Assembly: GCA_030040115.1 (NCBI GenBank)
Contig: JASHUH010000447.1
Location: forward strand, 1 to 6,357
Reading direction: 5' to 3'
Origin: Acidobacteriaceae bacterium
GTDB lineage: Bacteria; Acidobacteriota; Terriglobia; Terriglobales; Acidobacteriaceae
Length of the DNA stretch: 6,357 bases
The position numbers and the translations under genes were made by a program. Shown here piece after piece: positions 1 through 6,301 of the stretch; position 1 is the first letter of the stretch, and every line of letters begins with the position of its first letter. A model generated the notes under the pieces. The model saw only the letters and a program-made list of their open reading frames with translations, made no database searches and was not told where the DNA came from.

Positions 1-926
1 CGCACATGCTGGTGTTGGCGGAAACGGAGTTCTGGCCTAATTTGCTCAGCGGTTGTTTCCGGCGGGGAATTCCGGTTGTGGTGGTGAACGCACGGATTTC
101 CGACCACTCCTGGCCCCGCTACCGGCGATTGCGGCGCCTCTGGGCGCCCTACCTGAGCCGCCTGAGCCAGGTGCTGGCGCAGAGCGAGACGGACGCGGCA
201 CGGCTGCTGGCGCTGGGCTGCCGGCCGGAGTGCGTCTCGGTGGCCGGGAACCTGAAATTCGACGTGCGCCCCCCCCAGGAGAACGAAGCGGTCCGCCTGC
301 TGCGCGTTCATGGCCGAGGGTTGCGCTGGGTGGTGGTGGGCAGCACTCTGGAAGGCGAGGAAGCCGCGCTGCTGGGGGCGTGGCCCCGGCTGCTGGATGC
401 CGATGCGCAGCTTGCGATGGTGCTGGCGCCACGGCATCCGGAGCGGTTTGCGGCGGTGGCCGCCCTGGTGGCTGGATCGGGATTCCCGTGGTTACGACGG
501 TCGGAATGGGCTGCGGTTTCGGGACCGCTGCGACCGGGCGCCATCGTTCTGCTGGACACCATCGGCGAGCTGGCCGGAACCTATTCGCTGGCTTCGGCGG
601 CGTTTGTGGGCGGCAGCCTGGTTCCCGCGGGTGGGCACAATCCACTGGAGCCGGCGCAGTTTGGGGCGCCGATCGTGATGGGGCCGCACTACGCCAACTT
701 CCGCAGCGTCGTGGAAGACCTGCGCGCGCACGACGCGCTCCGCATCGCGGGCAACGACGAGTTAGCTGCGGCTTTGACCGAATTGTTGCAGGACCGCGCG
801 GCGGCGGAGGCCATGGGAGCGCGCGCCAAACAGGTCTTCGATCAGCAAGCCGGCGCCACGGCGCGGTGCGTGGAGACGATCCGCGCGCTGCTGGGCGCCG
901 AAACCGCAGCGGAGCGCCCGGCATGA
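1..926 (+). CDS. waaA: 3-deoxy-D-manno-octulosonic acid (Kdo) transferase, 5'-truncated by window edge
   Basis: Inner-membrane-associated GT-B glycosyltransferase that moves Kdo from CMP-Kdo onto lipid IVA or an equivalent lipid A precursor. The frame is open to the left edge, and the first visible Met (base 6) lies inside a conserved block, so it is not the start; roughly 100-130 N-terminal residues are missing compared with family members of about 420. Counting from that Met, family blocks appear in order: AETEFWPN (5-12, acceptor-side METELWPN motif), NARISDHSWPRYRR (28-41), AQSETDAARLLALG (58-71), VAGNLKFD (79-86), GSTLEGEE (112-119), APRHPERF (141-148), DTIGELAGTYSLASAAFVGG (184-203) and PAGGHNPLEP (207-216, nucleotide-Kdo binding). 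The GSTLEGEE block normally reads ASTHEGEE, so the usual His is Leu here. The TGA stop overlaps the lpxK ATG, giving an operon. Family identity is near certain; mono- or bifunctionality cannot be told from sequence. Confidence 0.96.
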   Translation, partial: HMLVLAETEFWPNLLSGCFRRGIPVVVVNARISDHSWPRYRRLRRLWAPYLSRLSQVLAQSETDAARLLALGCRPECVSVAGNLKFDVRPPQENEAVRLLRVHGRGLRWVVVGSTLEGEEAALLGAWPRLLDADAQLAMVLAPRHPERFAAVAALVAGSGFPWLRRSEWAAVSGPLRPGAIVLLDTIGELAGTYSLASAAFVGGSLVPAGGHNPLEPAQFGAPIVMGPHYANFRSVVEDLRAHDALRIAGNDELAAALTELLQDRAAAEAMGARAKQVFDQQAGATARCVETIRALLGAETAAERPA

Positions 927-1966
927 CGACGCGGCCTTGGCTGCAGCCGCTTGCGCCGGTCTACCGGCTGGGGTTGGCTTTACGAGAACTGCGGCTGCGC
1001 ACCGGGCTGGAGCGGGTGCGGAGGCTGCAATGGCCCGTGGTGAGCGTGGGCAGCCTTTCAGCCGGAGGCGCGGGCAAAACGCCGCTGACGATTGCGCTGG
1101 CCCGGGCGCTGAACGGGCGCGGCATAGTTGTGGATGTGCTTTCGCGGGGTTACGGGCGCGCAGGCCGGGCCGCGGCGCGGGTGGATCCTGAAGGACGAGC
1201 GGAAGAGTTCGGCGATGAGCCACTGGTGATTGCACGGGAGGCCGGCGTGCCGGTGTACGTGGCTGCGGAACGGATTGACACGGGCCGGCTTGCGGAAAGG
1301 CGCTCCGCGCTGTCGCCTTTTAGTGTGCATCTTCTCGACGACGGGTTCCAACACCGGCAACTGGCGCGGGATGTGGACATCGTGCTGCTGAGCCGGCGGG
1401 ATTTGCAGGACCGGCTGCTGCCGGCCGGTAATCTGCGCGAGCCGTTGCAGGCTGTGCGCCGGGCGGACGCGATCGCGATTTCCGCGGATGAGGCTGAAAT
1501 TGAAACGGAGCTGCGCGACCGGGGTTGGCGCGGCGCGATGTGGCGGGTGCGGCGGGGGATGGAGGTTCCGGCAGTCGAAGGGCCGGTGATCGCCTTCTGC
1601 GGCATTGCGCGGCCGGAGCAGTTTTTTGCAGGTCTCGAAGCCGCCGGGCTGCGGCTGGCGGCGCGCATCGCGTTTCGCGATCATCACCGCTACGCGGCCC
1701 GCGATTTGGAGCGCCTCAGAGCGGCGGCGCGGGCAGGTTATGCCACGACTTTGGTCACGACCGAAAAGGACCGCGTGCGGCTGGGGAAGCTGGTTGAGTC
1801 GCTTCCGAAGGACCTTGCTATCAAGGCCGCGCAGCTTCACATGGAAATCGAAGACGAAGAGGCGGCTATCGCTTGGCTGATAGATAAGTTGGGATCGGAA
1901 GATGGATCCGGCCCGCTCAAATCTTTACGAAAATCTTCTTGCGGTAAAGCGCCCACACCGGAATGA
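923..1966 (+). CDS. lpxK: Tetraacyldisaccharide 4'-kinase (lipid A 4'-kinase)
   Basis: Phosphorylates the 4' position of the lipid A disaccharide with ATP at the inner membrane, the step before Kdo transfer by WaaA. The protein has 347 residues, close to the family's 310-350. Features: an N-terminal hydrophobic/amphipathic segment (about 7-20) expected for membrane association; P-loop GSLSAGGAGKTP (43-54), where most homologues have GN-x-T-x-GG-x-GKTP; SRGYGR (74-79); GDEP (97-100), whose Asp probably matches the catalytic Asp described for Aquifex LpxK; DDGFQH (139-144); LLPAGNLREP (165-174, usually PAGPLREP); FCGIARPEQF (225-234); FRDHHRY (251-257); VTTEKDRVRL (278-287). The ATG was chosen because it overlaps the waaA stop (ATGA), has GGAG at 911-914 eight bases upstream, and sits 42 residues before the P-loop as in the family. 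The frame stays open further upstream, but only as a shadow of waaA. After the usual end (AAIAWLIDKLG, 314-324) there is an extra tail of about 23 residues that runs into the convergent gene. Confidence 0.96.
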   Translation: MTTRPWLQPLAPVYRLGLALRELRLRTGLERVRRLQWPVVSVGSLSAGGAGKTPLTIALARALNGRGIVVDVLSRGYGRAGRAAARVDPEGRAEEFGDEPLVIAREAGVPVYVAAERIDTGRLAERRSALSPFSVHLLDDGFQHRQLARDVDIVLLSRRDLQDRLLPAGNLREPLQAVRRADAIAISADEAEIETELRDRGWRGAMWRVRRGMEVPAVEGPVIAFCGIARPEQFFAGLEAAGLRLAARIAFRDHHRYAARDLERLRAAARAGYATTLVTTEKDRVRLGKLVESLPKDLAIKAAQLHMEIEDEEAAIAWLIDKLGSEDGSGPLKSLRKSSCGKAPTPE

Positions 1967-3251
1967 AGCACAAGGCGGTGAATGAGACCGAGAAGGCGAA
2001 GGCGCCCCAGGACGGATCGGGAATGTGGGCGAAAACATGCAAGTGGATGTAGCCGATGGGCGTCATGCGCATGCCATTCCAGCGGAAGTGGATGTCATAA
2101 AGCGCGTGGGGCAGCAATTCGCTGATCATATAGGCCATGATGGCGTTGGAGCCGAAGACCAGCCACGGCCAGGCAACGCCCTTGCCCCAGCCCCGGCGGC
2201 CCCAGCCGCGCTGTTCCATGGCCCAAAAGATGAGGGCGAAGGCAGTCAACGACCAGCCCGCAGCGACGAGCACGTAGGAGCTGGTCCACATCTTCTTATT
2301 CAGCGGAAACCACTCCGACCAGAGATAACCCGACGCCAGGCAAGCCGCGGCGGCCGCGGCTAGGCCGAGGGCCTTGGTTTTGACGAGCCTCTGACCGGCG
2401 ACCCATAGCCCGGCCAGGAGGCCGATAAGCGTGGTGGCGAGGGCGGGAATGTCGCTGAGCAGGCCCTCCGGATCGCGCATGTTGAAGAGCGGCCAGTCTT
2501 CATAGAGGTGGCCGGGGAAGATATGACGGTCGAGCCAGGCCACGATGTTCCAATCTTTATCGAGGAAGGGAATGTCGCGCCCGGGCAGGCCGGCGCCGGG
2601 CACGGGAACCCAGCGCAACAGGACCCAGTAACCGACGAGAGCCGCAGCCAGCACGGCAACCTTGGTCCAGATTCGCCGGTCCCAAACGTAGAAGAGGCCG
2701 ACGACCAGGTAGCAGATGGCGATGCGCTGCAAGACGCCGTAGATGCGCAGGTGCTGGAGGTGGAAAAACGGAAAGCCGTTGACCACGATGCCGAGCAGAA
2801 AGAGGATGGCGGCGCGGCGGACGGTGTGCCAGGCCAATTCGGCGCGCGTGGCGCCGCGCACCAGCCGCGATCGGGTGGCGACAACGATGGAGACGCCCAC
2901 GACGAAAAGAAACGTGGGGAAAACCAGATCGGTGGCGGTAAAGCCGTTCCAGTCCGCGTGCTTCATCTGGCTCCAGGCCGCGGGCCCGCCGTTGTTGTTC
3001 ACCATGATCATGAAGGCGATGGTGACGCCGCGGAGCACGTCGAGCGAGAGCATGCGCTTGCCGGGCGCGCGTATCTCTCCCGGCTCGAGAGGCGCTGCGG
3101 GCGGTTCGACGTGGGTGAGAGGCTTCTCCCGGGCTGGGGCGGCGATTTCGATGGTCGAGGATTGATCTTTCCGGACCAAGGAGGGGCCGGGGGACGCAAT
3201 GCCGTGGCCCGGGTCGAAGGTCTGGATGTGCGGCCGGTCTGGATCGGTCAT
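1917..3251 (-). CDS. HGSNAT-like (DUF5009/COG4299) membrane acyltransferase
   Basis: Multi-pass membrane protein of 444 residues resembling heparan-alpha-glucosaminide N-acetyltransferase, which uses cytoplasmic acetyl-CoA to acetylate an amino sugar across the membrane. The bacterial substrate is unknown; an envelope amino sugar is inference. Visible: a hydrophilic Pro-rich N-terminal tail (1-66); SLDVLRG (69-75) opening TM1; NNNGGP (85-90); KHADWNGFTATDLVFP (97-112), where His98 aligns with the active-site His of human HGSNAT (KHASWNGL); YGVLQRIAICY (171-181); DIPALATTLIGLLAGLWVAG (268-287); the family signature FPLNKKMWTSSYVL (315-328); FGSNAIMAY (366-374); and a last TM before the basic end YRKKIFVKI. 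About ten hydrophobic segments are apparent. The ATG at 3251 is preferred over an in-frame TTG at 3281 because AGAGGA lies just before it. A downstream ATG at 3053 would remove the tail. Its 3' end overlaps lpxK by 50 bp, tail to tail. Confidence 0.9.
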   Translation of the reverse strand: MTDPDRPHIQTFDPGHGIASPGPSLVRKDQSSTIEIAAPAREKPLTHVEPPAAPLEPGEIRAPGKRMLSLDVLRGVTIAFMIMVNNNGGPAAWSQMKHADWNGFTATDLVFPTFLFVVGVSIVVATRSRLVRGATRAELAWHTVRRAAILFLLGIVVNGFPFFHLQHLRIYGVLQRIAICYLVVGLFYVWDRRIWTKVAVLAAALVGYWVLLRWVPVPGAGLPGRDIPFLDKDWNIVAWLDRHIFPGHLYEDWPLFNMRDPEGLLSDIPALATTLIGLLAGLWVAGQRLVKTKALGLAAAAAACLASGYLWSEWFPLNKKMWTSSYVLVAAGWSLTAFALIFWAMEQRGWGRRGWGKGVAWPWLVFGSNAIMAYMISELLPHALYDIHFRWNGMRMTPIGYIHLHVFAHIPDPSWGAFAFSVSFTALCFIPVWALYRKKIFVKI

Positions 3252-3254
3252 GGA

Positions 3255-3260
3255 TCCTCT
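3255..3260 (-). promoter_or_regulatory. Shine-Dalgarno site deciding the acyltransferase start
   Basis: On the minus strand AGAGGA stands three bases before the ATG at 3251-3249 (the upstream flank extends it to GAGAGGA). The gap is short but usable. It favours this ATG over the TTG ten codons upstream, before which no purine-rich motif is seen. Confidence 0.5.
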
Positions 3261-3289
3261 CTTGGGCAACGCTCTACGCAATGGAAATT

Positions 3290-3318
3290 AGCCTACGCGC
3301 TGCGAGCCTGTTCGCCAA
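3290..3318 (-). promoter_or_regulatory. Candidate sigma70-type promoter for the acyltransferase gene
   Basis: On the minus strand TTGGCG (3318-3313) and TAGGCT (3295-3290) are separated by exactly 17 bases. They match the TTGACA and TATAAT consensus at 4 of 6 and 3 of 6 positions. The -10-like box ends about 38 bases before the ATG at 3251. Matches this weak occur by chance, so this is only a placement guess. Confidence 0.25.
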
Positions 3319-3402
3319 GTGGATTCCTGCACGCGTGGTGGGTCGGGTTGATGAAGGTTCGCCTTTGGATGCGTGGGCGGGAGCGGGCGCCCGAAGACGC
3401 GA

Positions 3403-3426
3403 TAGCTATTTTAGCTAAAATAGCTA
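3403..3426. repeat. Perfect 24-bp palindrome of three TAGCTA hexamers
   Basis: The 24 bases read identically on both strands: three TAGCTA hexamers (themselves palindromic) separated by TTT and then AAA, giving a 9-bp period. It is strikingly AT-rich between GC-rich flanks (GCCCGAAGACGCGA on the left, CGAAGGCCCCC on the right). It lies about 150 bp upstream of the acyltransferase ATG and about 85 bp upstream of the candidate -35 box. It could be an operator for a dimeric or tetrameric regulator, or part of a dispersed intergenic repeat. No adjacent regulator gene is present. Confidence 0.75.
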
Positions 3427-3944
3427 CGAAGGCCCCCACCCCCACCTTTTTCCTTGGCCGGGAATAGGGGTTTATTTTCATCAACTTGGGTCCTCTGCGG
3501 CAGCGTAAGCCGCTGAAAATACAAAACTTGCTCACAAACATCAGAAAACGAACGGTTAAGGCCATTTTTCAGAATTTTTGCACCAGAAAATGTGCTATTT
3601 CCCGCTCTGGAAAGGGCGTGATTTGGGATGGATTGGCCTCTTTGCGCCCGAGCACGCCATTTCGACGGGACTTTCAGGTGAAGCGCGAAGTGCGCGCCTT
3701 CCTGGTCCTTGAGAGCAAGGATAGCAATTCGAGAGAAATTTCCGGCAGGTTGGAGTTGAGGACGAAAGGCTTTGGGATGAATGGCTTGGAGGGTTGGCGG
3801 GGGAGGAAGGGCTTGACGTGGGAACGTTGTCGCACCCGGGGCGCCCCTTCTCAATGTTGGATTCCGGGCCCCGAGACCGAGGCCGACCATACGCACCCAT
3901 CGGACGTCCCCTGCGGGGGCTGGCGCGCTGGTTTTCGCCTTCGT
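3427..3944. other. Intergenic region without a supportable gene
   Basis: This stretch begins with a C-rich tract (about 3432-3444; on the minus strand two runs of five G and a flanking GG). An AT-richer block at about 3520-3600 with several T runs follows, then mixed sequence. Open frames exist on both strands, for example a 156-codon + frame from 3486 and a 179-codon - frame over 3411-3950. Their translations are rich in Arg, Pro, Gly and Ser, show no domain, and have no convincing ribosome site. I see no tRNA or clear rho-independent terminator. Confidence 0.5.
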
Positions 3945-3994
3945 CCCCAAGGCTGACGCCTGGGGCTACCGTCTTTTTGCCCGCTCAAGCGGGC
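3945..3994. repeat. Double-hairpin intergenic repeat, copy A
   Basis: Two short inverted repeats stand side by side. The first (3945-3965) has arms CCCC-A-AGGC and GCCTGGGG around TGAC, with a single bulged A. The second (3979-3994) has perfect 7-bp arms GCCCGCT and AGCGGGC around CA. Their centres are about 31 bases apart. On the + strand the central hexamers are CTGACG and CTCAAG, the same style as the pair at 6302-6354. No T run follows either hairpin on either strand (five T precede the second on +), so they do not look like ordinary terminators. From memory, such CTNAAG-centred palindromes are frequent between acidobacterial genes. Confidence 0.65.
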
Positions 3995-4023
3995 TTGGCT
4001 GGCCGCGGGCGCTATCTTCCTCG

Positions 4024-4064
4024 AAACCTGCAATGCACAATGTTTGGACGGGACATGCAGGTTT
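4024..4064. repeat. 9-bp perfect inverted repeat with 23-base spacer
   Basis: The left arm AAACCTGCA (4024-4032) is exactly complementary to the right arm TGCAGGTTT (4056-4064). A 23-base spacer separates them, and one more T follows on the + strand. It could be a long-loop RNA hairpin, a protein-binding dyad, or chance. It lies in the gap downstream of the secreted-protein gene (its stop is at 4281-4283 on the minus strand). Confidence 0.45.
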
Positions 4065-4280
4065 TCTGCTCTCTGTAGGTCGAGGCATCTGGAAGACAAG
4101 CTTGGGTGGGCCGCGCACCCGAAGATTCTTCGAGGGTCAGAGTAGCCGACAACACGCTCAGAATCCGAAAACCGGTCATCCTTGCGCCGCCGGCCGCACA
4201 ACTACAATCGAAACCAGCCAACCCAATCGATTACTTGTAGGCGGAGCTTTTTCGTCGCGCGAGATGGCCAAGATAGTCGA
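4065..4280. other. Intergenic region downstream of the secreted-protein gene
   Basis: No gene is supported here. A minus-strand frame starting with ATG at 4179 and ending at 4012 would give 55 residues beginning MTGFRILSVLSATLTL, a faintly hydrophobic start with AAGG directly against the ATG, but nothing else supports it. A small perfect dyad, CGAAGA-T-TCTTCG, lies at 4120-4132. No stem with a following T run marks a terminator for the gene ending at 4281. Confidence 0.4.
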
Positions 4281-6062
4281 TCAGTTTGCGCACCAGTCCA
4301 GCAGTATGTGGGCATGTTCTCCAGGATGGAGTGTAATTACCTTTCCGCATGTGCGTAGTTTCTCGATCACCTTTGGATCGCGATAGGCAATGGGTGGGTC
4401 GCCAACCATCGGGACGTGCACGGGAGTTGGCATCGGCCGTCCCTCATTGGAAATGATCGCGAGGTAGGTTCCCGGTACAACTTCTCTGAAGTGAGCCGTG
4501 CCTGATGCCCGGAAGAAGATGTCAGCGAATGGAGATGGCTGTGGCGGGTTATCGAGCGAGATCAAGCGCGGAGACGCCATCGTAGCACCGGCAGCGGACA
4601 TCGCCGCGAGTCCTTTGGGGGTCATCTCCAGCTCTATCGAAGCGACGTCATCGCGCAGCACAGCCTCAATCGAGCACGGCGGCTGGCCCCCTCCAACCAA
4701 GAGGGGTTCGCGAAACAGGTCGAAGTTGCCGCATGTCAGCGTCCTTACGTACATTCCCATCCCGTATCCGGTACCGGCCGATACCCAGTAGCGGCCCGGA
4801 ACCACGTCCTTGAACGAATGCTTTTCGTTCGGCGCCATGAGTCGCCAGCATACATTGCTAACGTTCGTCTCACCCTGCTGCCCCGATAGGCTAAAACAAA
4901 TGTCCCGTTGAATGCGGAGAGTGGGACTCGCTGCGGCTACCTGGGTGAAGCTCGTCATTATGTCTATCGGAATTGAGACCGGATGCTGCAAAGGCATTTC
5001 CAGAAGAGTCCGTGGTCCATCCTGCACTGTAAACTCTACCAACCCGCGATATTCCTGTGTGCTTCCGTCTTTCCATGGGCTTGCTGCGCCGTTCTTGGCC
5101 CAGTCATTGCGTGGCCACAGAGTGGCATGTAGGGCATAACTGCCTTGGGGCGCAAACAGGATGAATCTGAAATGGTCATGGTCCCAATAAGGATAGAGTG
5201 GAACGAATTGCCCGTCGTCACCAGTAACACTTGATCCACCTGATCCTGCGCCATCTGCCAAGTCCCCCGAGTAAGGAATCGTAACGCGCTGGAACGGCTC
5301 TTTTTTCAGGATCCAATTGGCAGTCACTTCCTGACCAGCAACCACGGCAATTGGCTTCGCGTGCGTTTGGTCGGTTGCATTTGGATAATAGGTGGGCGCA
5401 AATCCGAGGCGCGCATTCATGTTCATTGTGGGATCGTACGGCCGAGCTATATCCGGGACGGGTGTCATTCCCGTCCGCAGCAGATAAACGCCGGGCTCAA
5501 TACTCGAAATCCGATACGCTCCCGCGCTGTCTGTGACCGCACCTTGAACAAACTGCCAAACATACAACCCGCCCTGAATACTTCGGCGCAATAGTCCAAC
5601 GGGTATTTTGATTACCGGCTCGCCAACTTGGTTTTGGATACGTCCGGTGATGACTGCTCCAGGCATTAGGGCCAGTTCCACCTGAACATCCTGATCCTTG
5701 ATTTGGACCTCTCTGTAATTGCTTATTAGGCCATCCTGTGTCATGGTCCGCAGAAACCCTGATTTCTGTGCCGATATATAAACGGTTCCCGGCGGCACGC
5801 CTGAAACCTCGAACCGGCCAAACTCGTCGGTAAGCATAGGATCCCGCAGGAGGCGTGGCCCAGTCGACAACCGCACAAGGACTCCTGGAATCGGCCGCCC
5901 ATCAACAGTGCTGACGACGACACCGTGAATTGAGGGCAATGACGGTACTTCGTTCTGAGGCGTGGCATTTAAAGGCACCCTCGACTGTTGTCCCGCGCAC
6001 CGTAGAATCGACAACGTTGCGAAGACAACTAGAAGACCACGCGAAACTGAGGCACGCAGCAT
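4281..6062 (-). CDS. Secreted carboxypeptidase-regulatory-like domain protein, function unknown
   Basis: A 593-residue exported protein. Residues 1-25 form a signal peptide (MLRASVSRGL, hydrophobic core LLVVFATLSIL, then RCAGQQ); Arg before the Cys argues against a lipobox, so cleavage near CAG-QQ is more likely. A CarboxypepD_reg-like beta-sandwich spans about 45-132 (IHGVVVSTVDGRPIPGVLVRL, then TDEFGRFEVSGVPPGTVYI). A second spans about 135-198 (VITGRIQNQVGEPV, then TDSAGAYRISSIEPGVYLL). FAPTYYPNATDQTHAKPI (221-238) and AGQEVTANW resemble a stretch common in acidobacterial proteins of this kind. A third, weaker repeat end is FREVVPGTYLAII (525-537). Six Cys after the signal (389, 406, 444, 463, 572, 592) could form disulfides. 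There is no TonB plug, barrel, peptidase motif or C-terminal anchor, so no enzyme role is claimed. The ATG at 6062 has GGAGAG five bases upstream; the frame also runs back to a TTG at 6080. GC is clearly lower than in waaA/lpxK. Confidence 0.85.
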   Translation of the reverse strand: MLRASVSRGLLVVFATLSILRCAGQQSRVPLNATPQNEVPSLPSIHGVVVSTVDGRPIPGVLVRLSTGPRLLRDPMLTDEFGRFEVSGVPPGTVYISAQKSGFLRTMTQDGLISNYREVQIKDQDVQVELALMPGAVITGRIQNQVGEPVIKIPVGLLRRSIQGGLYVWQFVQGAVTDSAGAYRISSIEPGVYLLRTGMTPVPDIARPYDPTMNMNARLGFAPTYYPNATDQTHAKPIAVVAGQEVTANWILKKEPFQRVTIPYSGDLADGAGSGGSSVTGDDGQFVPLYPYWDHDHFRFILFAPQGSYALHATLWPRNDWAKNGAASPWKDGSTQEYRGLVEFTVQDGPRTLLEMPLQHPVSIPIDIMTSFTQVAAASPTLRIQRDICFSLSGQQGETNVSNVCWRLMAPNEKHSFKDVVPGRYWVSAGTGYGMGMYVRTLTCGNFDLFREPLLVGGGQPPCSIEAVLRDDVASIELEMTPKGLAAMSAAGATMASPRLISLDNPPQPSPFADIFFRASGTAHFREVVPGTYLAIISNEGRPMPTPVHVPMVGDPPIAYRDPKVIEKLRTCGKVITLHPGEHAHILLDWCAN

Positions 6063-6301
6063 TGGAGCTCTCCATCCCAATTCACATTTACTAGGATTGC
6101 TGCCTAAATCTTAGCTGACTTCACAACCACTGCGAGAATCAAAACCATATTCGCTAGTCGAGCACGCTGGCTCAGTAAAACATGTTTGTGACAGGATGAG
6201 TGCCCAATTTGTCCGGGCCATTTTCGCACAGAACAATCCCGATTGGAAATAACGCCTGAATGACCGGCAATGGGGAAATTGCCTCAAAAAACGGGCCTCG
6301 G
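6063..6301. other. Upstream region of the secreted-protein gene
   Basis: These roughly 240 bases should carry the promoter of the minus-strand gene, but I find no pair of -35/-10 boxes with good spacing. TAAGAT and TTGTGA occur on the minus strand but at unsuitable distances. A minus-strand frame of 68 codons (6111-6317) overlaps the palindromic repeat and looks spurious. Confidence 0.4.
6068..6073 (-). promoter_or_regulatory. Shine-Dalgarno site deciding the secreted-protein start
   Basis: On the minus strand GGAGAG lies five bases before the ATG at 6062-6060. This supports that codon over the TTG at 6080 and places the signal peptide's basic residues at the very N-terminus, as expected. 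Confidence 0.6.

Noticed and set aside
53..922. 290 codons open in the lpxK frame upstream of its ATG, overlapping waaA
   Set aside because: High GC leaves alternate frames open; the translation is Gly/Arg/Ala-rich with no domain, and lpxK has a well-placed ATG with a ribosome site.
46..924. 292-codon minus-strand frame across waaA
   Set aside because: Shadow of a clearly conserved + strand gene; Pro/Arg/Ala-rich translation without motifs.
2508..3467. 319-codon + frame opposite the acyltransferase
   Set aside because: The minus-strand frame carries the family signatures; this one has low-complexity Asp/Gly/His/Val-rich sequence typical of an antisense shadow.
3293..3565. 90-codon minus-strand frame over the TAGCTA palindrome
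   Set aside because: The palindrome itself encodes the regular-looking AILAKIAIA stretch; no other coding evidence.
3486..3956. 156-codon + frame in the intergenic gap
   Set aside because: No recognisable domain, composition like random GC-rich sequence, and its 3' end runs into the hairpin repeat.
3979..3994. Rho-independent terminator
   Set aside because: Good stem, but no T run follows on either strand; the five T precede the stem on +.
4012..4179. Possible 55-residue small protein with a hydrophobic start, minus strand
   Set aside because: Hydrophobic stretch too short and polar for a convincing signal or TM segment; AAGG abuts the ATG with no spacer.
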